Assembly: GCA_026391675.1 (NCBI GenBank)
Contig: JAPLDQ010000012.1
Coordinates: 62,001 to 126,000 of the forward strand
DNA: 64,000 nt
Direction of reading: 5' to 3'
From: Bacteroidota bacterium
GTDB lineage: Bacteria; Bacteroidota; Bacteroidia; Bacteroidales; JACABE01
How positions within the stretch are numbered: the stretch's first letter is position 1; every line of letters starts with the position of its first letter. Below are positions 7,870 through 17,003 of this stretch, piece by piece. The translations under genes were made by a program, and so were the position numbers. The notes beneath the pieces were generated by a model. It saw only the letters and a list, made by a program, of their open reading frames with translations. It was not told the origin of the DNA and made no database searches.

Positions 7870-7875
7870 GTCTGT

Positions 7876-8559
7876 TTATTGATTTTCGGTCTTCTTCTGA
7901 TGCTTAATGATTATACCTTCCACCACAAAGGTAATAGATTCGGCGATATTGGTTGAATAGCCTGCAATACGCTCGAGCAGATTTACAATGATCATGATAT
8001 TGGTTGCCACCACTATGATTTCTTTCTGTTTCATCATTTCTTCAATAATTTTTTCAGAAATCTGATGGCAATTTTCCTTGATTTCAACAGCGTTTTTAAA
8101 AATATCGTCAGCCAGAACCATATTATGGGTTTTAATCAACTGATCCACATCTTTGTACATCATTACCGTTTTGTTTGCCACAACATCTATACCCAGTTCT
8201 TTAGATAAATAGGTATAATCGCAAACACCATCAATTCTTTTGGCAATATTAACTGCATGATCACCAATGCGTTCCAGATCATTATTAATCTTAAGCGATG
8301 AAATGATGTATCTTAAATCAGTTGCCACCGGTTGCTGCAAGGCAAAAATCTTCTGACAAAGCTTGTCAATTTTCACATCCAGTTTATCTACCTTATTATC
8401 ATTTTCTATTACATGTTGAGCCAGTTCCATATCACAACTGTTTAAGGCAAGTATGGCATTGCTCACTTGTTCTTCAACAAGATGACTCATTTTTCTAACC
8501 CTTTCGGTTAATTTTTCGAGTTCATTGTCAAATATCCTGTATTTTTCCATTTCAGTCAT
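7876..8559 (-). CDS. phoU: Phosphate-transport regulator PhoU
   Basis: This 227-residue all-helical protein has the twin PhoU domains. Recognisable blocks are ALNSCDMELAQHVIENDNKVDKLDVKID, AL-QQPVATDLRYIISSLKINNDLERIGDHAVNIAKR in the first half, and a matching LLERIAGYSTNIAESI in the second. The E-x-x-x-D metal-site residues (NDLERIGDHA) are present. PhoU dampens PhoR signalling when phosphate is plentiful and adjusts Pst uptake. It sits 22 bases after pstB, the usual order. Confidence 0.97.
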   Translation of the reverse strand: MTEMEKYRIFDNELEKLTERVRKMSHLVEEQVSNAILALNSCDMELAQHVIENDNKVDKLDVKIDKLCQKIFALQQPVATDLRYIISSLKINNDLERIGDHAVNIAKRIDGVCDYTYLSKELGIDVVANKTVMMYKDVDQLIKTHNMVLADDIFKNAVEIKENCHQISEKIIEEMMKQKEIIVVATNIMIIVNLLERIAGYSTNIAESITFVVEGIIIKHQKKTENQ

Positions 8560-8581
8560 TTAAAAATTTATTATGACAAAA

Positions 8582-9340
8582 TTAACCAAATCTTCCGGTT
8601 ATATAATCTTCAGTTTGTTTTTTGTCGGGATTAGTATATATTTTTTTTGTTTTATCAAACTCTATCAATTCACCTATATAAAAGAAAGCAGTATAATCAC
8701 TAACTCTGGCTGCTTGTTGCATATTATGGGTTACAATAACAATAGTATATTTATCTTTTAATTCGTGTATCAGTTCTTCAATTTTTGATGTTGAAATGGG
8801 GTCGAGTGCACTGGCCGGTTCATCCATCAGAATAATTTCAGGATTAACAGCCAACGTACGGGCTATGCAAAGACGTTGCTGCTGACCGCCTGATAAACCC
8901 AGGGCTGAATCATATAAACGGTCTTTTACCTCATCCCAGATGGCAGCATTTTGCAGTGAAGTTTCAACAATTTCAGTTAATTCATTTTTATTGTTGATTC
9001 CATTGATACGTGGCCCATAGGCTACGTTTTCAAAGATGGATTTGGCAAAAGGATTTGATTTCTGAAAAACCATACCTACTTTTTTACGCAGGTTAACCAC
9101 ATCAATATTTTTATCGTAAATATTAATCCCATCAATAAAAACATTTCCTTCAATCTTAACAGAATCAATTAAATCATTCATTCTGTTCAAACTTCGGAGA
9201 AAAGTAGATTTTCCGCAGCCTGATGGTCCGATCAATGCTGTTACTTTATTTTCAGGTATACTTATAGAAATATTATTCAGCGCCATTTTACTTCCATAGT
9301 GCAAATACATATTTTCCGTTTGAATTTTAATCGTTTTCAT
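8582..9340 (-). CDS. pstB: Phosphate ABC transporter ATPase PstB
   Basis: This 252-residue ATPase powers high-affinity phosphate import. It shows Walker [10 protein letters not shown] (38-46), Q-loop VFQKSNPF (91-98), the signature LSGGQQQR (149-156), Walker B ILMDEPAS (170-177) and the H-loop [13 protein letters not shown] that is typical of PstB. Length is normal for the family. It lies between pstA (19-base gap) and phoU and would dimerise under PstA/PstC at the inner face of the membrane. Confidence 0.98.
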   Translation of the reverse strand: MKTIKIQTENMYLHYGSKMALNNISISIPENKVTALIGPSGCGKSTFLRSLNRMNDLIDSVKIEGNVFIDGINIYDKNIDVVNLRKKVGMVFQKSNPFAKSIFENVAYGPRINGINNKNELTEIVETSLQNAAIWDEVKDRLYDSALGLSGGQQQRLCIARTLAVNPEIILMDEPASALDPISTSKIEELIHELKDKYTIVIVTHNMQQAARVSDYTAFFYIGELIEFDKTKKIYTNPDKKQTEDYITGRFG

Positions 9341-9359
9341 TCTTGTCTTTTAAATATTA

Positions 9360-10400
9360 TTAAGCAATGCGTCTTTTTCTGATTCTGTATCTTAAAATAA
9401 TGGCTACTATATTGAGCGAGAAAGTAAGCAACAATAATACCATAGTTGTTCCGAACTGTATAGGCAAAGTCTGATCTACATTGGCTGATTGCGTGGTCAT
9501 AATATAGATATGATATCCCAATACCATGAACTGGTCGCTCAGTGAGCCCGGTAAGGTTGCCAGATAATAGGCAGCTCCTGTAAAAAGTATAGGTGCAACC
9601 TCTCCTGCCCCACGGCTTACAGCAAGAATAGCACCGGTTAAAATACCGGAAATGGATCCCGGAAAAACCACCTTGCGGATGGTTTGCCATTTTGTAGCAC
9701 CCAGGGCTAAACTTGCTTCACGCAATTCGCGGGGAATGGTTTTCAACGCTTCTTCCACAGAAACAATTACAACCGGTAAGGTAAGCAAAGCCATGGTTAA
9801 ACTGGCCCATAGAATATTGGGTTGTCCCCATTTCAAATGTCCGCCCAAAAACACACTATCCATTCCGGTTCCAACATATTTGATAAAAAACCCAAGACCG
9901 AACAAACCATAAATAATGGATGGAATTACAGCCAGTGTTCTTACTGCAAAACGGATGCTCCGGGCAATAAATGAATTTTCTCTGGCATATTCGGTGAGAT
10001 AAATTGCCGTTATGGTACCAAAAGGTACAGCTGCTATGGACATAATAATTACCAATAATGCTGTTCCATAAATAGCAGGGAATATTCCGCCTTTTGTCAT
10101 GCCTTCCTTAGGGAAAGTAGTCAGAAATTCCCAGGTAAACATTGATTTTCCGCCATTAAAAATAACCACCAGCATTACAATAAGTATAGCGACAATTATC
10201 AATGCTGAAGCTAGGGTTATTCCTTCAAAGATAAAGCCTTTGGCATCTCTTTTATACCGATTGGTTTTCAATTTTAACATTTCAAAAAAAGAGTTTTTTT
10301 GAAATGTTGTTGAAAATCCATCGGCATTTAATTCTGTAATCGTATTATTTCGATTTTGTTTTTTGGAACGAACAGAATTATAAAACTTTTGTAGCATCAT
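9360..10400 (-). CDS. pstA: Phosphate ABC transporter permease PstA
   Basis: This 346-residue permease has an N-terminal cytoplasmic extension of about 50 residues, a first membrane helix, and then the ABC permease core. The coupling loop EEALKTIPRELREASLALGATKWQTIRKVV contains the EAA-type motif that docks on PstB. Its ATG overlaps the pstC stop by 4 bases, so translation is coupled. The N-terminal extension before the first helix is longer than in the E. coli protein (296 residues). Confidence 0.96.
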   Translation of the reverse strand: MMLQKFYNSVRSKKQNRNNTITELNADGFSTTFQKNSFFEMLKLKTNRYKRDAKGFIFEGITLASALIIVAILIVMLVVIFNGGKSMFTWEFLTTFPKEGMTKGGIFPAIYGTALLVIIMSIAAVPFGTITAIYLTEYARENSFIARSIRFAVRTLAVIPSIIYGLFGLGFFIKYVGTGMDSVFLGGHLKWGQPNILWASLTMALLTLPVVIVSVEEALKTIPRELREASLALGATKWQTIRKVVFPGSISGILTGAILAVSRGAGEVAPILFTGAAYYLATLPGSLSDQFMVLGYHIYIMTTQSANVDQTLPIQFGTTMVLLLLTFSLNIVAIILRYRIRKRRIA

Positions 10401-11686
10401 TTTCCCTGAATTTTTTTCATTAATTTACCTTTTACCCAGAATTCTGCAATAGCATTGATGATAAAAGTGAAGATAAACAACATTGAACCAATTAAAAATA
10501 ATACATTATAATGGGTATCACCGAATACAACTTCTGCCATTTCAGCACCAATGGTAGCAGCCAGGGTTCTGACAGATTCAAATGGATTTAATCCCATCAT
10601 AGCTGCATTTCCTGTTGCCATTAAGGCAATCATGGTTTCGCCGAACACCCTTCCAATGCCTAATAAAACTGCAGCAAATATACCCGGTGTGGCTGCCGGC
10701 AATATTACAAAGAATGCTGTTTGCCATTTGGATGCACCCAATGCAAGACTGGCTTCATAATAGGTTTTAGGTACAGCAGTCAATGCATCTTCGGTAATGG
10801 TATAAATAATAGGAATAGCAGCAAGTCCCATAGCAATTCCACCTACAAATGAGTTTAAACGGGTAGCGTAACCAAACAAATTCTGTAAAAAGCTGGCCAT
10901 TACCATTAAGGCAAAAAACCCTATAACTACTGATGGAATTCCAGCCAACATTTCAATGGTTGGCTTAATGATTTCCTTTAAGCGTTTATTGGCAAAAACT
11001 GAAGTATATAATGCTGCAAGTATAGCCAGCGGTGCAGCAAACAATAATGAAATAATGGTTATCTTGAATGTTCCTAAAAGTAAAGGTAATAAACCATATC
11101 TGGGATTATCAGAAACCGGTTGCCAGGTTTTTGTAATTAAAGTTTTTATAGCTTGTTTATTAGAAGCATTGGTTGAACCGCTTTCAGTTGCTTCATTTGG
11201 TGTTTTGTTTTCACCCATCATCAGGGAATCTTTGCCGGTTTCAACTCCATATTGCTCCTGTTGGCTTGCTTCTGTAGTTTCTACGCCATATTGTTCCTGT
11301 TTGGCTGGTTCAGATGTTTCCGCTCCATATTGCTCCTGTTTTTCAGGTGCTGTGGTTTCCACTCCGTATTGTTCCTGCTGCGGATTTTGATTTGCTGTAT
11401 TGTTTTGATTTTTAGTCGCTGTTAATTGCTCTGTTTTAGGTTTATCTTTTGACCCAAAATTAAAAATAGGGAAAGATTCCCTGAAGACAAAGAAAAAAAT
11501 CAGAATAATAATAGTGATGGAAAGAAAAGCAACACCTTTAATGATTTTTTCAGCAATAAAATCCGACCATCTGAAACGTTTATGGGTTATATCGATTTTA
11601 TCGCCGGGCATTGCTTTTTGCTTTCTAAAAAGGCCTGTTAATTTTGAGATAATTTGTTTAATTTTATTCATAAGCTTAAGTAGCAT
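10397..11686 (-). CDS. pstC: Phosphate ABC transporter permease PstC with repeat-bearing loop
   Basis: This 429-residue permease pairs with PstA. The core and coupling loop (EDALTAVPKTYYEASLALGASKWQTA) are standard. Between the first membrane helix (about 50-72) and the second (from about 200) lies a low-complexity periplasmic loop of roughly 120 residues. Four consecutive copies of QEQYGxET sit at residues 104-150 of that loop, with a 13-residue period. This loop explains why the protein is about 110 residues longer than usual. An alternative internal start (MNKIKQ, codon 6) is possible and would not alter the loop. Confidence 0.95.
   Translation of the reverse strand: MLLKLMNKIKQIISKLTGLFRKQKAMPGDKIDITHKRFRWSDFIAEKIIKGVAFLSITIIILIFFFVFRESFPIFNFGSKDKPKTEQLTATKNQNNTANQNPQQEQYGVETTAPEKQEQYGAETSEPAKQEQYGVETTEASQQEQYGVETGKDSLMMGENKTPNEATESGSTNASNKQAIKTLITKTWQPVSDNPRYGLLPLLLGTFKITIISLLFAAPLAILAALYTSVFANKRLKEIIKPTIEMLAGIPSVVIGFFALMVMASFLQNLFGYATRLNSFVGGIAMGLAAIPIIYTITEDALTAVPKTYYEASLALGASKWQTAFFVILPAATPGIFAAVLLGIGRVFGETMIALMATGNAAMMGLNPFESVRTLAATIGAEMAEVVFGDTHYNVLFLIGSMLFIFTFIINAIAEFWVKGKLMKKIQGK
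11231..11377 (-). repeat. 39-base tandem repeat within pstC
   Basis: It encodes QEQYGVETTAPEK, QEQYGAETSEPAK, QEQYGVETTEASQ and a final QEQYGVETG. The third-position differences between copies show it is not a very recent duplication. Confidence 0.9.
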
Positions 11687-11741
11687 AAGAAATTAGATAA
11701 AAATCGATTTTAATCCCGATTTGATATATTGAAAATGATAT

Positions 11742-11774
11742 AAACCTGACAGGATTTTGATGCCTGTCAGGTTT
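11742..11774. terminator. Perfect stem-loop between pstS and pstC
   Basis: AAACCTGACAGG pairs exactly with CCTGTCAGGTTT across a 9-base loop. No long T run follows on the minus strand, so it may be a partial terminator or an mRNA-stabilising end for pstS rather than a full stop. Confidence 0.7.
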
Positions 11775-11828
11775 GATTTTATGTTTATACTTTTTGTTTT
11801 AAGCGTATAATTCATTAAAGCATTATTA

Positions 11829-12671
11829 TTATCGTACAGGGAAATAACCCATTTCAGTAACCAAACCTTGTCCTTCAGGACTTAAAATCCAGTCAATGTA
11901 TGCTTTCATTGCACCTGTTGGTCTGTTTCTTAAATACATATATAAGTATCGGGTTATCGGATACTGATTGTTTTTAATAGTTGTTGCATTTGCTTCGTAT
12001 GCAGGACTGTTGGTATCTTTTTTAACTTTACAGATTTCAATTCCGGTAGAATAAGCTGCACCTCCGTATCCAATTCCGTTTACATCTTTTTTAACAGCAT
12101 TCACAACTGCAGCAGTTCCGGGTAATGTCTGACAATTTGGAGCATAATCAGCTTTTACCACATTGTCTTTAAAGAATACATAGGTTCCTGAACTGTTTTC
12201 CCTGCCATATAATCTGATATCAGCATTGGCACCTCCAAGATCTTTCCAGTTTTTGATTCTTCCGGCAAAAATATCGCTTAATTGTTTTAATGTCAGTTCT
12301 TTAACTTTGTTGCCCGGATGTAAATAAATAGTGATACCATCTTTTGCACATGGAACTTCAACTCCTAATGTATTGTAACGATCTTTTAATTTGTCAATTT
12401 CAGATTGTTTCATCTTACGACTGGCATTACAAATATCGGTAGAACCATTGATTAAAGCAGAAATACCTACGCCTGAGCCACCACCTGTTACCTGAATAGA
12501 AGCAGTTGGATTTTTCTTCATATAAACTTCAGCCCATTTCTGAGCTAAAATTACCATAGTATCAGAACCTTTAACGGTGATTCTTTCCTGATTGATGAAT
12601 GCAAAACTGATAATTCCTGTTACTAATAAGCTAAGAACTACAGCTAATTTTTTAATGTTTAATGTTTTCAT
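11829..12671 (-). CDS. pstS: Phosphate-binding protein PstS
   Basis: This 280-residue protein captures phosphate in the periplasm for PstCAB. It has a signal peptide ending near FINQ. Family blocks are VKGSDTMVILAQKWAEVYM, TGGGSGVGISALINGSTDICNASRKMK, IYLHPGNKVKELTLKQLSDIFAGRIKNWKDLGG, and GRENSSGTYVFFKDNV, where the serine and threonine residues line the phosphate site. It lies 46 bases after the porin gene and before pstC, separated from pstC by a stem-loop that could set PstS in excess over the permease. Confidence 0.97.
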   Translation of the reverse strand: MKTLNIKKLAVVLSLLVTGIISFAFINQERITVKGSDTMVILAQKWAEVYMKKNPTASIQVTGGGSGVGISALINGSTDICNASRKMKQSEIDKLKDRYNTLGVEVPCAKDGITIYLHPGNKVKELTLKQLSDIFAGRIKNWKDLGGANADIRLYGRENSSGTYVFFKDNVVKADYAPNCQTLPGTAAVVNAVKKDVNGIGYGGAAYSTGIEICKVKKDTNSPAYEANATTIKNNQYPITRYLYMYLRNRPTGAMKAYIDWILSPEGQGLVTEMGYFPVR

Positions 12672-12717
12672 ATTTTTATTATTATTTTTTGTTGTTTATT
12701 GTTGTTATAAATATTTT

Positions 12718-14241
12718 TTAGAATTTTGCCTGAATCCTAATGGTAAATGTGTTTTGTTTAAATACAGAATTATAATAATTGTATTGATCCACACCATTGA
12801 TGGTTGCTTTATCATTCAGATTGATTAAATTATTATTTGCATCTTTTGTAAGATCTTTTGATTGAGTTTTTTCATTCATTGGAATTTCGTAAGCAAAAGT
12901 TACACGGATATTGTCATTTAAATAATGATTCCATGCCAGGGTTAAGGTTTGATATGCGATATCACCGGTACCACTGTTTAGTTTAACATTGGTTTGGGTA
13001 ACATTTTTTGTAACTATAATGTTTTTACCTGATACTTTTGATGAGGTTGTAGTTACATCAGCGATACTGGCATTATAGAATTTAGAATTAATTTCGTTGC
13101 CTGAAATCTGAGTATTTGGATCATAGAAATCATATCTTGCAGATATCTGATTCTTTTTGCCAATATTTTTATTCAGATATAAATATCCACCTGAAAATTT
13201 AACGATCTGATTTGGTTTCTGTGTTTTATTTATGGTATTTGTAGTCGTTGTAAGAATGGTATCATTGGTAGCATTCATTGCATTTGCGGTTGTAGTTGTA
13301 GTTGCATTGGATATATAACCGGGCAATGCATTCTGTCCCATCATATATTCGCCTTTCAATGACATTCCACCAAGGAAATCAACATATAACTGGAACTCAG
13401 CACCAATCCAGTTGCGTTTTAATGCATCACCAACAGCAGTTGTATTATTATCTAAGGTATAATCACCTTTTATGGTAGAAGTTGAAGTAGCTTTAAGCTG
13501 ACCTAAATATCCGTTAAACCCGAAATCCAGACCGATAATATCATTAATTTTTGAAGTATAAGTTGCTCTGAACATAAAGTCCTTAAAATTATCATAATCT
13601 TTATTCGTTAAAGCCTGAGCAGTATTCATGTTGTTTCCCAATGCATCTTTATATGTAAAACCATCATTACCGTTCAAAATTGCCAATTGCAATTTTAATG
13701 GAATTATTTTTGCTTTATATTCCAATTTAGCACCTATGGCTCTTTCGCCCGGATATAAGGCTTTGATAATACGTGAACGTTCCGGAACTTCGCGCTGACT
13801 GGAAGAATATTCAACTTCATAGTTAGGACGGTTAAATTTACCAACCCATAAATCAAGGTTCTTAAATATTGGTGAATTGGCAGTAACATAAGCATCCTTA
13901 AGTTCAAAACCTCCCGGACCTAATTCAGGTTGTAAAACAAATCTTACGCCTTCTGCAGCTTCATACTGAACTTTTAACCTGGTACGACGTACCTGAAAAG
14001 AATTATTAGGATACGACAGTTTATTTTCGAAATAATCAAATTGGCCTTGTATATAACCGGAAATTTTAATTTTGTTATGCTTTGATAAATCACTTTCGGT
14101 TGTTAATAAACGCTCATCAATACCATTGATACGTTCTTTCAGTTCAACCATTTGATCTTTCAAAGAGTCCTGAACACTTTGTGCTTTAGCATTAATTGCT
14201 AAACAAATAAAGATTGTAATAATCAGATAAAAATTTTTCAT
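12718..14241 (-). CDS. Phosphate-selective porin (OprO/OprP type)
   Basis: This 507-residue outer-membrane protein has a signal peptide (cleavage near AKAQ), a short coiled coil (ELKERINGIDERLLTTESDL) and a beta-barrel of the porin O/P family. The barrel contains ISGYIQGQFDYFE, FQVRRTRLKVQYE and LKDAYVTANSP...LWVGKFNRPNYEVEYSSSQREVPERSRI. It ends in a terminal strand closing with FTIRIQAKF, the usual aromatic end. It leads the operon, which gives a complete path: porin, binding protein, ABC importer. The promoter just upstream carries the phased TTAAG repeats. Confidence 0.93.
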   Translation of the reverse strand: MKNFYLIITIFICLAINAKAQSVQDSLKDQMVELKERINGIDERLLTTESDLSKHNKIKISGYIQGQFDYFENKLSYPNNSFQVRRTRLKVQYEAAEGVRFVLQPELGPGGFELKDAYVTANSPIFKNLDLWVGKFNRPNYEVEYSSSQREVPERSRIIKALYPGERAIGAKLEYKAKIIPLKLQLAILNGNDGFTYKDALGNNMNTAQALTNKDYDNFKDFMFRATYTSKINDIIGLDFGFNGYLGQLKATSTSTIKGDYTLDNNTTAVGDALKRNWIGAEFQLYVDFLGGMSLKGEYMMGQNALPGYISNATTTTTANAMNATNDTILTTTTNTINKTQKPNQIVKFSGGYLYLNKNIGKKNQISARYDFYDPNTQISGNEINSKFYNASIADVTTTSSKVSGKNIIVTKNVTQTNVKLNSGTGDIAYQTLTLAWNHYLNDNIRVTFAYEIPMNEKTQSKDLTKDANNNLINLNDKATINGVDQYNYYNSVFKQNTFTIRIQAKF

Positions 14242-14292
14242 GTTTTTTTTATTTTTTTTAATTTTTGTTTTCGTTTAATTTCTTTTTCGCAA

Positions 14293-14300
14293 CAAAAGTA
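14293..14300 (-). promoter_or_regulatory. Candidate -7 element of the phosphate operon
   Basis: The minus strand reads TACTTTTG, matching TAnnTTTG, 52 bases before the porin ATG. The -33 position (about 14320-14323) reads ACAG rather than TTTG and falls within the last phased repeat, as expected for an activator-dependent promoter. Confidence 0.6.
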
Positions 14301-14320
14301 GATAGCATTTAACATGATGC

Positions 14321-14360
14321 TGTTAAGCTAAGATTAAGTTAATATTAAGAAATTGTTAAG
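14321..14360 (-). promoter_or_regulatory. Candidate Pho box: four 11-base phased repeats
   Basis: TTAAG occurs on the plus strand at 14323, 14334, 14345 and 14356, exactly 11 bases apart. Read in the direction of the operon, the 7-base cores are CTTAACA, CTTAATA, CTTAATC and CTTAACA with 4-base AT-rich spacers. This is the 7+4 geometry of the E. coli Pho box, and the core resembles the TTAACA repeats of the Bacillus PhoP box. The last repeat overlaps the -33 position. Confidence 0.75.
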
Positions 14361-14505
14361 CAATGTAAATTATTGAATATCAATTTACAATTACAATAAA
14401 TTACCAGAGATTCCGGAGTAATTTTTAATTAAAAAAAATATATGATAATAGGAAAGTGAAAAATGAAGTGGAATTAATAAAAATCTTAAAATGAAGGAGG
14501 ATTTA

Positions 14506-16032
14506 TTACCCGCCAATTCGCTTCAAGCCTGCTTTAGCTTTGGTATGCAGGCTGTTTTTATATTCCTTAGGACTCATGCTCAGGCAGCGTTTAAAATATA
14601 AACGGGCAGTATTTAAATCTTTGCGGTTTTCGTATATCAATCCAAGTTGAAGTGCTGCATTGGTAGCAAAATACCAGGGAGCATTACAACCTTTTCGAAG
14701 CACTTTTTCATAATAAGGAACAGCATTATCTGTTTTATCCCATTCATGGTATATTCTGCCTAAACGATAGTAAAATTCCAATGAATCCTTATCCGTTTTT
14801 AATAATAATGATTGTGTATTTTCATCCAGATTTTTTAATGCCTGCTGAAAATAGCCTCCATCGCATAGCAACCTTGCTTTCATCAGCTGAACATTTGAAG
14901 GCTCATTTCTGTTAGCTTCATACAAAGCCTGCTTATCTATTTCGGAAAGAGCTGCACCAAAACGTGCTGCTTTTTTCATATTTTCAGTATATTTTCCAAC
15001 ATCATTATTTAACAAATAGTACCACGCCAAATGCTGATAGCTTGCTTTAATATAATGTGCACCTTTATATTTTACATTATAATTTAAAAAATAATTTGCA
15101 GCATCTTTGTCTAAACGGTTGAGTTTTGTTTTACCGCATAAATAGTCTACAAAACCGAAGTATGCAACATTATTCCCACGTGGAAAAGCTTCCAGTGCTT
15201 GTATTGCCTCATCATTTCGTCCAAAAAAGATATCATATCTTGCTTTTGCATAAAGCAAAACAGCATTGGATTTAATTTCGGCAATTATATCGGGATTTGT
15301 GTAATATTTTTTCAGAAATAGTGCTTTTTGTTTGTTTGCCTGAAGGTTTATTTCAACAAAAGTGAGTAAAAACAGGGCTTCTGATTTAACAAAATCAATA
15401 TTTTTATCTGCAATGGCTTTGTCTGTTAATTGCATCAGTTCTGCAGTACCCTGTTCAAAACTTCCGTCAAAAGCCAGGGATTTAACAATAGTTTTGTAAT
15501 TAGCGGGAACAACATCTACCAGGGCACGCATCAAGCCTAATAATTTAAGGTTGGGTGCAAAATTTGGAAATTTTGACTGATTTTTTTCAATAATTTCATA
15601 GGATTTTTTAAACTCCAGAGCAGCCTTTATGCCATCTATCATATCACTCATGTCTTTCATAAATAATAAGCGAGCCACAGCCCATTGAAAATAAACATCT
15701 GCCAGACAATAATTGTAATAAGGTGAAGATTGGTCATCCTTTGCAATCAGATCAATCATATCAGACCTTTTAGCCAGCAGGCGATCAAAACTTGCTTTAT
15801 CCTGACTTACAGCAATTGATATGAAATCTTTATAATTTTCAAGATAATAAGGGATTTTATTGGAAGGATTGCTTTTTTTCTCTACATCTATCATCTGTTG
15901 CGCTTCATTGAGTTGCAAATTCATAATGAGTTGATGTATTTTCCGGCAATTTATTGTAAAATCAAAATAAGCAAAGCTGAATTTTGTGATGCATAAAAGA
16001 AAAAGAAAGAGAAATATGCTTTTTTTATTCAC
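14506..16032 (-). CDS. Secreted tetratricopeptide-repeat protein
   Basis: This 508-residue protein has a signal peptide (hydrophobic FLFLFLLCITKFSFA). The rest is almost entirely helix pairs of TPR type, clearest at the C-terminus: DSLEFYYRLGRIYHEWDKTDNAVPYYEKVL and YFATNAALQLGLIYENRKDLNTARLYFKRCLSM. Such proteins scaffold periplasmic or surface complexes; its partner is unknown. It has its own -7-like element (TATTTTTG, minus strand 16062-16055). It lies between the phosphate operon promoter and the zinc-ribbon gene, from which a terminator separates it. Confidence 0.85.
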   Translation of the reverse strand: MNKKSIFLFLFLLCITKFSFAYFDFTINCRKIHQLIMNLQLNEAQQMIDVEKKSNPSNKIPYYLENYKDFISIAVSQDKASFDRLLAKRSDMIDLIAKDDQSSPYYNYCLADVYFQWAVARLLFMKDMSDMIDGIKAALEFKKSYEIIEKNQSKFPNFAPNLKLLGLMRALVDVVPANYKTIVKSLAFDGSFEQGTAELMQLTDKAIADKNIDFVKSEALFLLTFVEINLQANKQKALFLKKYYTNPDIIAEIKSNAVLLYAKARYDIFFGRNDEAIQALEAFPRGNNVAYFGFVDYLCGKTKLNRLDKDAANYFLNYNVKYKGAHYIKASYQHLAWYYLLNNDVGKYTENMKKAARFGAALSEIDKQALYEANRNEPSNVQLMKARLLCDGGYFQQALKNLDENTQSLLLKTDKDSLEFYYRLGRIYHEWDKTDNAVPYYEKVLRKGCNAPWYFATNAALQLGLIYENRKDLNTARLYFKRCLSMSPKEYKNSLHTKAKAGLKRIGG

Positions 16033-16054
16033 GTTGTATCAAATTTATAAGCAG

Positions 16055-16062
16055 CAAAAATA
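16055..16062 (-). promoter_or_regulatory. Candidate -7 element of the TPR gene
   Basis: The minus strand reads TATTTTTG, 22 bases before the ATG at 16032. Confidence 0.4.
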
Positions 16063-16090
16063 CTATATTTTTTCACTGAAAACTATAAAC

Positions 16091-16120
16091 AAAAAAGGTG
16101 CAAGTTTTGTTACTTACACC
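16091..16120 (-). terminator. Terminator after the zinc-ribbon gene
   Basis: On the minus strand GGTGTAAGT pairs with ACTTGCACC (one G-U pair) and six T residues follow. Confidence 0.8.
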
Positions 16121-16146
16121 CTTTATAAACAATATTATAATTAAGT

Positions 16147-16986
16147 TTAGCGTTTTACAACTTCTTCGATAGCATTATCAACTAAAATTCTGCCGCAATA
16201 TTCGCAAACAATAATTTTTTTGTGCATACGAATATCCAATTGACGTTGAGGTGGAATTTTATTAAAGCAACCGCCGCAAGCATCCCTTTCAACTTTTACA
16301 ACAGCTAAACCATTACGGGCATTTTCGCGGATACGTTTGTAAGCTATTAATAATCTTTCTTCAAACATCTTTTGGTTATCATGCGATTTCTTGATAAGGT
16401 CTGTTTCTTCCTTTTCAGTTTCAGCAATGATATCGTCTAATTCAGCTTTTTTAATATCCAGTTCGCCTTTACGTTCAACAAGTTTTACCTGTGCAAAATC
16501 TACTTCTTCTTTTTTAGCATCCAATGCAATTGTAAACTCTTTTATTCTTTTTTCGCTTAACTGAATTTCGAGGTTCTGGAATTCAATTTCTTTGGTTAAT
16601 GAGTCGTATTCGCGATTGTTTCTAACATTATTTTGTTGCTCTTCGTAACGTTTAATCAGCATCTGGCAGTCTGAAATAATTGCTTTTTTCTCGCTGATTG
16701 CACTTTCGAGTACATTGATTTCCTGAACAAAATTATCAATACGGGTTTCCAAACCGGCTACCTCATCTTCCAGATCCTGTACTTCCAATGGAAGTTCGCC
16801 CCGTATGATTCTGATTTTATCAATCTGTGAATCAATTTGTTGTAATGTGTATAGTGCTATTAATTTTGTTTCAACACTAATATCGGCTTCTTTGGCAATA
16901 ATATCATTGTAGTTGGTTTCAACTACTTCATTTTCAACAACTGCAGTGTCTGTTGCTTTCTTTTCGCCTTTGCTTGTCTTTGCCAT
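16147..16986 (-). CDS. Coiled-coil C4-type zinc-ribbon protein (DUF164/CT398 type)
   Basis: This 279-residue protein has a long central coiled coil (about 50-215) rich in E, K and L heptads. A C-terminal zinc ribbon follows, with the cysteine pairs CGGC and CEYC and the block CFNKIPPQRQLDIR typical of this family. The role is not firmly known; nucleic-acid binding or a scaffold role in secretion has been proposed for relatives. It is 17 bases downstream of the Nif3-family gene, a pairing conserved in many bacteria. The first 30 residues (lysine, threonine and valine rich) are variable. Confidence 0.9.
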   Translation of the reverse strand: MAKTSKGEKKATDTAVVENEVVETNYNDIIAKEADISVETKLIALYTLQQIDSQIDKIRIIRGELPLEVQDLEDEVAGLETRIDNFVQEINVLESAISEKKAIISDCQMLIKRYEEQQNNVRNNREYDSLTKEIEFQNLEIQLSEKRIKEFTIALDAKKEEVDFAQVKLVERKGELDIKKAELDDIIAETEKEETDLIKKSHDNQKMFEERLLIAYKRIRENARNGLAVVKVERDACGGCFNKIPPQRQLDIRMHKKIIVCEYCGRILVDNAIEEVVKR

Positions 16987-17003
16987 ATATATTGAATTTG
17001 AAT

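Noticed and set aside
8573-8761. Small plus-strand frame over the pstB end
   Set aside because: It lies opposite the well-supported pstB gene and has no recognisable product.
10956-11390. Plus-strand frame with repeated PYCSC motifs
   Set aside because: It is the antisense reading of the QEQYGVET repeats of pstC.
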